The translations under genes and the position numbers were made by a program. Shown here one piece after another: positions 37,601-49,084 of a stretch of 64,000 nucleotides of DNA. The notes beneath the pieces were generated by a model, which worked only from the letters and a program-made list of their open reading frames with translations, was not told the DNA's origin and did no database searches. The DNA comes from Syngnathus acus. Its lineage: Eukaryota > Chordata > Actinopteri > Syngnathiformes > Syngnathidae. The stretch spans positions 9,170,501 through 9,234,500 of the forward strand of contig NC_051094.1 of the NCBI RefSeq assembly GCF_901709675.1. The letters run 5' to 3'. The stretch's first letter is position 1, and each line of letters begins with the position of its first letter.

Positions 37601-40600
37601 AATTTTTAAAATGACATTTTTGTCAGACATCACATTAGGATTTAGTCGGATTAAAAATGGTGCCCCCCTTCCATTATTTGTTATCCATTTCTGGTATAGT
37701 ATGTGAGTGCATTTGATGTTGACTCACTGGCTCTCACAGTTTCTAGCACCCACCGTTCCCTGTGTCGGGTGGTAGTAAGCCACCAGAGTGAAGATGATCA
37801 TGGTGAAGAGGTAGGAAACTACGTTGATGTAAAAGGTCACAGCTGCAAACTTCTGCCACTTGGCCCTCAGCAGTTCGTTGATGGGCTCCACTGCTAGCAT
37901 CTCGTGACGGATCTGACAAAAGGACATTGTCATCTGACTTTTTAATACGGTGGACTAGAAAGAAACTTTTTTTTTGTTTTATTTTTTTACCTCACTCCGA
38001 CTGTTGTAAACAAGGATCTCAAGCACAGATGGTTCCCCTCCACAAGTGTCCAATGAAGACAGATCATAAAGGGACGAGTACACTGGTCCATAAGCCCAGT
38101 CCTTAAACTTGCGTGACAGATGCCGGACATCCTCATCTTTGATCTCACGTCGGATGATGTGTTGAAAAACCTATGAAATAAAATTATTATGATTTCATGC
38201 AAGATTTCATGTTGTCATTGCATGTTGCAAGTCTTCATCAAAAACACTTGATAACAAAAACATTTGATATTCAAATGAGTGGGCAAATATATAAAAAAAA
38301 AAAAGTGGTGATAATGAGGGGTGCCATTTGGGATATCGTCAAACAAGTGCAGTGCAGCGCAGTTTTTGACTCATCGACATCACGGCTAGCGAAATGCTTT
38401 TGGCAGAACATTTAACGTGGTAAATCTTTTGTAATGGCAATGGGGAAAAAAAGAGCAATAACAAGGCAACATTAAGTGGCATTTAAGCAGCCTCACATTG
38501 GCACATCTGATGGCACAAAACAATAAAGTTAATGTTTTCATAGCATATCATAATAATTCTTACTATTTAAACTTTTAGTGTTGCACCTGTCTGCATTCTA
38601 CATTTCAGAAAACAGACGACAAATTATTGGTTCCACTGTCCAAAAAAGAACGATTAAATACCGTATGTTGTCGCTTTGCTTTAAATGTCATTAAATGTGT
38701 TTCTGTTCACACAAGTATTTAACAGTTTGTTTTGCATTTCATCCCCTTACTGTAAAAAATGTTAGATAAACCGTGACCTACATGTGAGCTACATACTGAA
38801 CCGTGATTTCAACACTTTTATCGATTATACATTTCTGTAGTTTTACTGTTCCACCATTACAACCGGCCTCCTGAGTGCAACCATAAATAAAATATGACCC
38901 GTAATGATAACAAGCTTGACAAACCTGCCCTAACCCAAATCCAATCTCAAATTAGAACTACATGGAGGAGTGATTCTGTTGTTTTTACTGGATTGTACCA
39001 ATGCTAAAAATAAGTACTGTAAAGTTATGCGAGTACGAAAAGAGCAATTATGGAATTTACAAATAGTCACCAGCTTATTGCAAGCAATGAGCATTCCATT
39101 GTTGGGTGGGGAAGCTCCCAAGTTGAATTTGTAAAATTGTTGTTCTTGGGTGCTATTTTCCATCCATCTTACCCCAATCTTGCCCAGTTTGGCCGCCATC
39201 ATAAGAGGAGACATGCCATCATTATTGAGCACCCTCTCCAGGCTGCAGTCTGGGTACAGTTTGGCGCTCTTGATCAGAAGCAGGTCATACATCTTGGTGA
39301 GGAAGCGGGTGTTGTCCTTGGTGTTGTCCGCAATGTGCACCAGGGCGTGCAGGACCGTGTTGCCACGGGAATCTTGGCGCCGCAGGTCGGCCTTCTTGTG
39401 GGGATTCTCGGTCAGGTAGTGCACAATGTTTGGCTGGTTGGTGCATGCGGCCAGTGAGAGAGGAAGCTCACCTGTGGGAGCCAGAAGGGAAAATTGTCAA
39501 TTCCCTGGGGAGGACAGCAATTTGCTTGATAAAGCAGCTAATGAATGCAAGAGTTAATTAGGAACTGTTGCTGGCTTCTTTCGGGATGTGTTTGCGAAGC
39601 ATACTAAACATGGATCAAAGATTGGACTCTAATCCCTGCTATGAAAACAGCACAATTAGCAGTTGTTGGAGGGAAGGTTGCAATGGGGCCAGAGTGCAAA
39701 AAGCAGCTGCAGAAAATGAGCCGTTGCTATGGGTGACAGATTACTTTGTCACCTCAGATAGAAACGCTCCTCTTCATGGATTTGCACGGATGCACGCTGA
39801 GTGTTAGCGTGAGTCGAAATCCCATTAGGCATCAGCCCTGCCAGGTTCCTGTTCACCTCGCCGCAAAGCTCCGCAGCAAATTACTCACACAGTGCACGGA
39901 CACGCTGGGATTTGGGAATGACAACCGTGCTACGTGCAAATAGAAATCATCTCCTCTGTGATGGCTGACGAGTAAAATGTGCGTTTACAATCAAATGCGA
40001 ACATGCCGTTATATTGAGTAGACAGGGCCAAAATCAAGGAAGCCACAAATTACATTGATTTCAGTGCTACATGGAAATATTTAATCCATCCTGTTTTTTT
40101 TTTTTTTAATAATAATGAGAAAGAGGTGTTGTAAATATTTCATCTACTGCAGTTTCTTCATTAGGTGCTTTTTATTTTCTTTTGTTTCATTGTCAAATAA
40201 AAAAATAGTGACTTAACAGAGATACTTTTTCTCAAATTCTATTCAAATTCTGAGAAAATACTTTATACATCTATTTTTGAAAAACAAAATGCTGGAGATG
40301 GATTAACTGAGGCTATAGGGTTGGCCATAGCACTACACCTTTCCCAAAAACGTGTATTATATATAATTGATAAATAAATAAATATGTTCATTTCCTTTTG
40401 GTGCATTTCAAACGCTGTACTTTTTCACTTTTAGCTGAGTTCAGGAATTGAATCAGTACTTTTGCCACCTCGGCTTGTAAGTGAGCCACATCTACCAACA
40501 GAGGGTAGTGTTGTGTTTTGCTCTAAGTGAAATCGTGCCTTTCAACAGATGTTTGTCTTCCACGACAGAACACAGACACCTTTCTTCTGATGCAACTTGA

Positions 40601-43600
40601 ACACGTGCCATGCTATACACACACACACACACACATACACGTGTTTGTAGAGCATTGCAGGACTGCCTTCAAGAAATCCTGAAAGGTGGAGACTCAGTCG
40701 AAGACACTAGCACTTTCTGAAATGGCCAGTTTAAAAGGGGGAGTAGTAAAAAAGTGTCACTTTTTCTCTGCCAAGAACATGTAACAAGGTACTTCTCCAT
40801 CTTGGCAGCTGCTTGAAATGCATTCAGAGTGGAAAAAAAGTGACTGGTAAAGCTGCAGACACGGCGCATCATTACCTCTGTGTCATTTTCCTCAACACTG
40901 CTCCTTGTCTACAGTCTTTCATGACTTAAAGAAGAATCTGAGGTTTAATAGAGTGCAGTTAGAGACAAAGAGGCACAGTTTAAAGTAGGCACTTAGGTTG
41001 TTACCAAAGTAGAAGTAGCCCCCCTCGTCCCTGGGTTGGAAGAAACGTCCTCTGGCCTGTGCGTGAACATCGGCTCCTTTCTCCACAAGTAATTCCACAT
41101 ATTGCTTACACCGGCGCTCGATGGCAATGTGGAGCGCCGTCTGGCCTGACCAAAACAAAATTATAACAAGGAATTATTCAAATAGAATAAAGTGTTTGTG
41201 AAAATGACTTTCAAGCTGTGTGAGCAAACTCTTTCAATCATGCAAAGGCAAGTGGTGGACACCTTTCGGGCAGATGTGTCAAACAAAGCTGAGTGAGAGC
41301 TGCAAAGTGTTTCTATGGAAACAAGTGTTTCGGCGTTGTCACATAAACTTAACAGTTTTTCTGAACCAGACGCAAACAAAAAGTTTCATTTACCTCCCGG
41401 TGACTTTTAGTCTGTGCAGATGATGGAAAAAGTCAGGTACTCAAAAGAGCAACATTTCTACAGCTGTAAACAGTCACCAAGCACATTTGCACTGTAAATA
41501 CTGACACTGTACATTCCTTTTCCTCACAATAGGACCTCACCCTTCGCTCTAAACAGCTTTGACACAAGGAAGGAGAACTCAACTTAGATTGAAAAATGAG
41601 CCATAGTCATACGTACCTCTGTAGTAGACATCCCTGAAAGGTGTGTTGACAAACTCTCTCAGGCTTCCCGTCTTCTCCGCTATGTCCAACAGCAGCGGGA
41701 TGGTGTCGTTCTGCCCGCTGTAGAGGTTCAACAGAGCTTTAGGAAGACACGTCTTGCCAGTGGATGGCTCTAATGGGGAAATGACAATAAAACAAAGAAG
41801 GTTATTGGAACAAATAAATGACGTAGAAGTCCCCTCAAATGACTAGTTTATCACATCGTTGGTCTACAATGGCCCCCCCACACTGTCTCACTTATTTTTA
41901 CAGTCAACAGGTTAAATTGAAGAGAAGTAATCTAGTCAGGTCTTCTCTATTTTTAGCCTCCTTCTAAATAGTCTCTGAGTCCTCCAGTAGGCCACAGTTT
42001 GCTGTGATTTTTCCCTGCTCCCTGTTATAAGACCTGAGCATACACAGGAAGCTTTTCTTGCGACTCCCCATGCTAGGACAAAGTCTATGACATCAGCGCC
42101 CTTTCCCGGTCAAATCTATGTGGGTCAAAGAACAGCAAAAACCCAGAGGATCAACGGGAAACAGAAAGTCAACAAGGTGGAGATTACAATGGGTTCTGCT
42201 TGGACAGCTAAATGCCCAGCCTTTGCTAGCTCTGTTTAAACACATCCTGAGAATGCAGACACTCCCGGTCCTACCTTTGAACTCCTCATCCGTCAGCCTC
42301 TTGTCGTTTTTTTGCAAGTACTCCAACAGGCCCTCCAAGGCTTCAGGATCCCCACGTGACACGCATTCAAAGAGGACGGAGCGGTTGAATACTTTCATAA
42401 CCTTTGGGGGGTCCTCACTCGGACCGTCCACGTTGGATGTCTCGGTTTTACTATGAAGGTACACAAAGCACAATTGTCATGTATCTTCTGGAAGATGCTT
42501 CAATTTGACATACACAAACATGAGCACAGAAGAATCTGAGAATCGTGACCACAACTCCATCAAGCAAACCACAAATTGGGAATCGGGTCTTCCCGCAAGT
42601 CCAACATGATTGAACTTTCACTATTTTTTCTTCTGGAAGAATAAACGATTCCCACAGAAAGGAACCAACTCCACAGGTTCTTCCATTTTCACTTCAGGGC
42701 TATTTTCTATGTGTTCTAGTGCTTTTGCCCATGTAGTGTAGACCTCTGTGCATGAGCAAGGAAAGTGCAGGGTGGAGGTAGTTATCCAAATATTACCTCA
42801 ACGGCAACGGAAGGCACCAACAACATGCACTCTGTTAGATTACTGAAAGAGGCCCACAGTGTATGTGTGTGAGCTCACACTTTATGTGCCACACCTCTGT
42901 CCACAGCACTTGGAATATTTTTAGATTAAATTTTTCCAACGCAATGTGTCCCAATGAAAGAAAATGTATTCGGTCTGTTGCTGTAATTTAAAATGAATGG
43001 TTTCTATAAGGTGATGGTGTCATTTAGCAAAGTGCCTGCTTACCCTCTGGGCAGCTTCTTCCTGCGTCGTTTCTGGTTGCTCGTGTTCCTGTAGGTGCCA
43101 TAGTCAAAAAGGGAGTCCATAGGTGCTTTCTTTGGGCCTGGAACCACATTTGATTCATATATAGTGGATTCCAGGAGATCCATGGGGTTGGAAATGCCCT
43201 TCTTGAAAGCACCTTGGAACTTCATCCGCAGGTTTTGTCTCCCATCCACAGGCTGTCCGGACTGAACCAGTTCCTGGGCTGAATTCTGGCTGGCGTCCTG
43301 AGTAGATGGGGATCCATCCGCACTCTCAAACAATTCTGAGAACTCTGACAAGAACTGCCCTTCGGTCTCAGCCTGAGCGAGATCGCCATCGCCGGGATCG
43401 ATCGAGAGGGCTGTGCTGGCTGAGGTGGTGTCGGTCTTGGACAGGGCGAGGTGGCACCTTCTCAGGAGGGTCGTTGCAGAGCGACCCTGGAATTACAACA
43501 GTCACACTTCACAACTTAAAAGGACTTCAGCAATAGCTGACACAAACAGAAAAGGATGGTGCCAAAAATTTAAAAACATTCTGCTGATTTTTAAAACACG

Positions 43601-43710
43601 AATCTCAAGTAAGGAATGATTATTTTTTTGTACAAATTCCTTCAGCTTTGGTTGTGACGCTTTTTATTTTTTACAGTGCATTGCATTCATGGCTTGCGTA
43701 CCTCATTCAT
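34678..43710 (-). CDS. trpv4: TRPV4 non-selective cation channel, 16 coding exons
   Basis: Exons in transcription order: 43710-43702, 43486-43044, 42450-42275, 41769-41617, 41145-41005, 39471-39173, 38170-37991, 37912-37754, 37389-37297, 37197-37124, 36843-36678, 36579-36513, 36332-36028, 35630-35503, 35399-35278 and 34778-34678. All phases agree and the sum is 2616 nt (871 aa). The product is a Ca2+-permeable plasma-membrane channel gated by osmotic stress, warmth and lipids. Visible in order: a basic patch KRRRKK (PIP2-site-like), ankyrin repeats in exons 3-7, S1 near residues 490-513, S2-S5, pore helix and filter GMGE (698-701), S6, and the C-terminal segment [12 protein letters not shown] that contains the calmodulin-binding region. 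The start is the weak point: exon 2 has no in-frame ATG before a late Met, so I placed the ATG in a 9-base exon, GGGATGAATGAG|gtacgc. The tail ends EMEPLTSNH, shorter than the human one. Apart from the element in intron 15, the introns hold nothing I recognise. Confidence 0.93.
34875..35175. mobile_element. MITE-like foldback element in trpv4 intron 15
   Basis: Each end is a hairpin. At 34875-34944 a 29 bp arm beginning TACACTACCGTTCAAAAG pairs perfectly across a 12-base loop; at 35106-35175 the same hairpin has one arm mismatch. The loop of the second (CCAAACAATTTT) is the exact reverse complement of the first, so the two 70 bp ends are inverted copies of each other around about 160 bp of AT-rich DNA. 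TA dinucleotides flank both outer ends, as expected for Tc1/mariner-type insertion. There is no transposase. The terminal motif is one I recall as common in fish genomes. Confidence 0.75.
35176..35220. repeat. AT/CA simple repeat beside the foldback element
   Basis: TATA-rich sequence is followed by about 10 CA units (about 35190-35208), then more TATA. It lies between the foldback element and trpv4 exon 15. Confidence 0.8.
43702..43710 (-). CDS. trpv4: Proposed trpv4 start exon (ATG AAT GAG)
   Basis: The minus strand reads ATGAATGAG directly before a donor gtacgc. Its phase 0 fits exon 2, which opens GGT CGC TCT after ttccag. A real alternative is that translation starts in another upstream exon or that exon 2 uses a later acceptor, because residues 1-30 resemble nothing in human TRPV4. 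Clear similarity begins near residue 38. Confidence 0.4.
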
Positions 43711-45865
43711 CCCTTTTATCACAACAGTGTGGTAAATTCCTCTTCAAGGGGAGTGGAAATGATGCTGAAGCATGGGTTCAACCTAAAAAATACCAACGGA
43801 GTTACTGCAAACCCACTCTAACATTTATGCATGCTTTAAAAAACAACATCTGACCACCATGAAATAAAAAGTGGTTTGTGTCTGCCGTTTGGAAATTTGG
43901 AAAACAGATGCCAAAGGCAATAAGGTGACTGTTGCGTTTGCTCTGTGATTGGTCAGAGAGCCCATCAGGCAGAATCACACCACCTGCACGTTCAAATGCA
44001 CGACAGGTTTGCACTAAACCGTAAATAATCTTCCATTTCCAAGTCACCGTGGGAACATAAACATACATGTCGCTAATATGGTCCCTACGAACGTTTATAC
44101 AACATGTGAACCCTTAAAGCATCCTCTCAAAACCTGTGCTGGCTCATGTCAATGCAATCTTATCTAAGCTCTGAAAGGGAACAAGACAAACACAAGAGGG
44201 GTTTTGGGGGGGTCTGGCTCTGAGGGACAGCTATGACTCACACACTGGCTTATCATTCCGTTACACTTCATTTCACATTGGAGAGTGAACACACACTCAA
44301 AAAAAGATGATGACCTTAATATAGTTTCACAAAAGTTGAAAGTTATGAGATGATTAATGGAGGTGTCTGGGGGTACTTCTGTACAGACCAGCTGTCTGAT
44401 TTGATGGATCAGATGCTCTGAAATTTCTAGTCACACAAAAGTAATAAAGATTCTAAAAGCCTTGTGACTCAGTGGCCTAAAAAGCAGTATTTTCAATTTG
44501 GAGTATTGAAGTGATGGGGTACAACGCTTCTTTTTTTTTTTTTTTTCCACAGGCCCCCAAATCCATGACACTGCTCTCACACACGTATTGCAGGTACAGT
44601 GCTGAACTGTGGATATTCTCTTGTGACAATTTTGACATAAACAGGATAACATACTCCACTGATGTTTTTTCTTTTCATATTAAAAACACAGTTTCTTGAT
44701 TTAAAGAAAATAGCAAACCGAATAAAATAACTAAATGTATTTCATTTGCTCCTCTACACTAAAGTTGTTTTTAAAAAAACGATGTACATATAATAAGAGG
44801 CCCTAGTATTAAAAAGCATGAAGTCTTTACCTTAATCTGCAAGGCTGGTTTTATTTCTTTGCCTTCTCAGTCCTTCTTCATCATTTCCAGTTTTTCTTCA
44901 CCAGTTGAATTTTAGTCTCTCTTCAACTTTTGACTTTCAGGTGACATAAAGCGCTTCAAGAGAGATGGCCGAATCCGCCGGTAGAATGCAGCACAACGAC
45001 GCACGATTCATGCTGGGATTTAGGGTGGAGTTGTCATTTACTAACTTGGCTCCAAAGTTGGAACTGACGCGGCAGTAAAACATGCAGTACCATAGATTAC
45101 CGCAAGAGGGGGACTCTTGATCGTGAACAGAGAATGAGAGGAGGATACACATTTTACAAATAATAAAAGTACAAACTTGGAAAGGGTAAAATGAACTCCG
45201 TATTTTTAAAAAAAAAAAAACTAAGATAGTTAACTGAAAAATATTTTTTATAGGGTTTTGCTCTTCTATTATGATTCCTAGGAATGTTGTCAAAGTGATA
45301 ATTTAAAAATGTAAATATTTTGATAAAATGTTACATTATTTTTCTATATTACCTACTGAGTTAAATGATTGTCAATTACTGTAATGAGATCGATGCTAAA
45401 TAATCACCACAAAAGTGAAATGCACACGGAAAAACAAATAAAATGTTGCATGTTTTGTTTATTGTACTTATAGTGGTATGCTTATTATCAAACATATGAC
45501 ATGCTTTTGCCCAGCCACATTATGAATTAAATACAGCAGCAATTCGAGGCTTTGGAGATTTACTAAAACAATTAACGCCCATGTTGAGCATATTTATTAT
45601 AGATAAGGAGGAAAATGAAAATGAAATGATGCATCTCAAGGGGACATACTTTTTAAGCAATAAACAAAACAAAACAGATCATTGTAAATTCAGGTAATCA
45701 AAGTCTTGTGGCTAACAATAGCTTGGACAGCTTGCCATCATGTCAACTGTCTACATTAAAAGTACAAATACACAAAAGTGTACAGACACCTGTGGTACAT
45801 TTGTCATAACTAAAATTACTAAGTGTTAACAAAACACATCAGAAGGATTTAGGATTGTTTCACAC
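43711..45865. other. trpv4 upstream region and gltp 3' UTR
   Basis: Both neighbours are on the minus strand, so this gap should contain the gltp 3' UTR at its right and the trpv4 promoter and 5' UTR exons at its left. Minus-strand AATAAA copies (TTTATT) occur, for example near 45457, 409 nt beyond the gltp stop. No other gene is recognised. T/A runs lie at 44529-44546 and 45207-45220. Confidence 0.55.
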
Positions 45866-48617
45866 TCAAACTCTGTAGTCAACATCAGCATTCATTTTAT
45901 TGTACAGCTCATAAACTGCATCGACTGTGGCAGAGAAGTTGATCAGGAATTTTTTTACCTTCTCCAAACATTCTTCTTCCTTCACTTCCCGGCCTTTGGA
46001 GAGGGCCTTCAGGAAGTCCGATCTGTATGGGGCAGCGAACAAAGCTGCCTAGACGCAAACACAAATGTCAGATGTATAAAACACAACTCAGGCCTCCTGT
46101 GTGGACTTGTCATGTTCTCTCGTGCTTGCACGGGTTCACTCCGGATTATTCGGCCATGTTCCAAAAGCATGCATATTAAGTGATCCCTCTAAATTATCAA
46201 TAGGCACATGCGATAGTCAGCGAGATTCTGCTCCAGCTCAAGCTCCTGCACAAGAGCTTTCGAAAAGTAATGTCTGGGTGATCATGTACTGTTCTTTTAC
46301 AGCATGCCAGAACTCACCCTGAAAAGCTGCTGAAGCCACCAGCTATGGTATCGCTTCAACGCCAGTTCGTATGCTTTGGTCACATTGACTCGAATGAGGT
46401 TCGGGTTGTTTTCATCCTTTTCACCATCAAGCAGACTTTGAAGGAACAGTTGGATAAAGCGTAGACCCCTTGAGATACGGAAGGACATTATGATCACACT
46501 ACAGTACACAGAAATATGTTACACGTGTGATTTGGACTTGCAAACCTTTTCAGCCACATGAGTGCTAGTGTGGCTCCAACTTTGGGCCATTGGGATCCGT
46601 ACATTTCTTTTTCGACCTCCAAAATCTGTTGAAGGGTTCTAAAGCGTCCTGGGTTGGTGTCATAGACTGCCTTGATTTTCTAAACATTTGATCACAAATA
46701 TGTTATTTTGTTATGATGTGTCAAATATAGCGTTGCCGTCGAGTGGATAATGCTCATTAAATAACAGACCCATGTGGGGGATTGACCAATAGTACCGATT
46801 TGTGATGAAACTGAATAATTATGAACGGAGAAGATTTCCACTCGACAATGATGATATTGTTTATGTATGATACAAAATAATACACAGGTACAAAGGGGGA
46901 CAAGATTTTTATGGTCGACTAACTTTCCTGCTTTAGATGTCGTATTTGTGATTCACTCACAAGGGTGTCACATAATCACACTCCAAGTGCCCATACTTCA
47001 CAGCAGTGATTTGTGATGACCAACTTTACGTCTTTGCACGCTATGATTTTCTGCATGGACTCCCTGACGTTCTGCTTCAAAGTGTATGTATTGTAGTATG
47101 AGTAAGAAAATATGACTCCCTGCCATAAAGTACAGTATGACTGTGGTAGAAATACATTAGTTGAATATATTACATTTGCTTACATTTATTAAATCACTTG
47201 TACTTACTGTAATATTTGTTAATATGTCAGACTTGATGGGTGCAAAGATAGTCGGGCCAAGGCAGTCTGGGGACACATAGTATCCAAAACTTTAGAGAAC
47301 TGAACTTGCACTTTGCATGCATTCTAAAAGTATTACAAAAGAATGACAGTATTCCATAAAATGATGTGCTATTTCTGTATACTTCATTGAACAACTAGGA
47401 TAAAGTTTTTTAAATTTTAGCTTGTCCATTTCAAAAATATAATGTTACAATTAGTTATCAATAATCAACAGATTCAAATAAAAGGTATAGTATGGTATCA
47501 AGGACAGTCCTCAGAATGGAGCCACTGTAGTGTCTCTTTTCATGGACCCATTAGTACAGTATTATCATGAGTTGTTTGTTAATTAGCCTACTAGACGGGT
47601 GCAGTATTTGGTGTCAGGAAAGTGAACAATGAGATCTGTAGACCCACGTGGTGCTTTCTCAACTCACAGGCAGCTGTCAACAATACTTTCCGTTTTGTTC
47701 ATGAAGGCACATCTTGTTTGGGAATTGCAGTGGAATTTGACTTAATTTTTCCAATAAGTCAGCAAGCTTCAGAGCAATTTTCCAAATGTGCTGCTTTGTT
47801 TGTTAAAAAAAAAAAGGAAAAGGAATGAATGAAAAAGCTGAATTTGGCCCAAATGCCTTAAACCTCTATCAGGAACCCAAATTTGCGGTATAATCTCTCA
47901 AAACAAAGGAGAAATTCGTACCAGACAGTGCCAGTCACATCCTCATTTCATGACTGAGTGGGCCCGTAATGGGTCATGGCCAAAACATTTCTGGGTCATT
48001 AAAAAGAATGAGGGACAGTGTTCAATATTGACATCCGATTTGGTTCCTCTAAAAGGTTTCACATAACAATTTCTAAAGAGAACCTTTGACATATTAATAC
48101 AGAATGAAGTGGCACAAAGATGCCCTGCACAGATGAATGGGCAAGCGGAACATAACACCATACTAATCATTTTCACAACTTCAAATCCAGGGCAGGGAAG
48201 TAAATTATGCATGATAAAACAAATGGTGACAGCTTGATGAAGAGAAATCCGATCCAAAGAATTTGTTTGAAAAAAACAAACCAGTTTAATTGCAACTATT
48301 GAACAAATCAACCAATTAGATCATTTTATCAATTCCAAACAGTTTGAAGCATTTAAAAACCAAAATGACTTTTTATCATCACACTGTCAATTAACATCAT
48401 CCACTCCAGTATCTAAAATTCATAGACAGAATAAATGATATTTTTCTAATTTGGGCACAGACTCAACAACATTGCCTGATATCAAAAGTTAAACCTGCAT
48501 GATAGCATACTTACCAAAGAATAGTGGAAGGTAAGTGGCAGCCTCAAGAAAAGGTCTGGTTTCCACTTGTCTGTCAGCAGGCAGTGGCCTGAACTGGTGC
48601 TCCAGTAGCAGAGCCAT
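45866..48617 (-). CDS. gltp: Glycolipid transfer protein, 5 exons, 209 aa
   Basis: Exons in order: 48617-48515, 47266-47208, 46679-46546, 46468-46318 and 46048-45866; 630 nt in consistent phase with the stop included. The length, 209 aa, equals human GLTP. The protein moves glycosphingolipids such as glucosyl- and lactosylceramide between membranes in the cytosol. The sugar- and amide-binding residues fall at the same numbers as in human: Asp48, Asn52 and Lys55 (SDILTNITKI), Trp96 (LMWLKR) and His140 (KRYHSWW). A FFAT-like LFFDCLG stretch that could contact VAP proteins at the ER is kept at residues 32-38. The C-terminus is DYRV where human has NYKV. The Met1 choice is firm because the first residues MALL match the family. 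Introns contain no recognisable gene. Confidence 0.97.
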
Positions 48618-49080
48618 GGTGTCTTGTCTGCACTTGTCCACTCAGAGGTGATGTATCAGACTGACAGAGTTTCAGTGACCTCCATGAGACTGGGTGACGC
48701 GCACACACGCGCACAGAAAATTTGAATTCTGTTAATTCACTTATCTTTGGTCTGTCTGGCTTTCCGTAGTAGCGTGGGGGCGAGTAACCAGGAAGTGGAG
48801 GTAGAATCAAACGGTGAAAACCCGGATGACATCGGTAAAGTCTTTTTAGTTGTTCTTGCGTTTTACTACAAAACCGTGGCCAAAGTGAACTTATTAGAGA
48901 TTGCCTACCCCCATGCGGTTTTAGATCTAAATGTTTATTAAAATGTACTTTCTGCGTGTTTTGTTAATTATGCTAACGGTTGTCTGTTGTATACAAGCGA
49001 AACAGAAGCTACGTGACGTAGATGGAGCGAGGAAAAGGGATGGCTGTAGCATTTGTCGTTTAATCAGTGTGTCTTTGCAG
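48618..49080. promoter_or_regulatory. Divergent gltp/tchp promoter region and tchp 5' UTR exon
   Basis: gltp (minus) and tchp (plus) start codons lie 467 bp apart, head to head. A probable non-coding tchp first exon ends at 48834 (gacATCG|gtaaag), and its intron ends at ctttgcag (49080). The core shared promoter would then lie at about 48640-48760, which includes a CACGCGC-type GC-rich patch near 48690-48712. No TATA box is obvious. The exon call is inferred from splice signals only. Confidence 0.55.
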
Positions 49081-49084
49081 GTCC

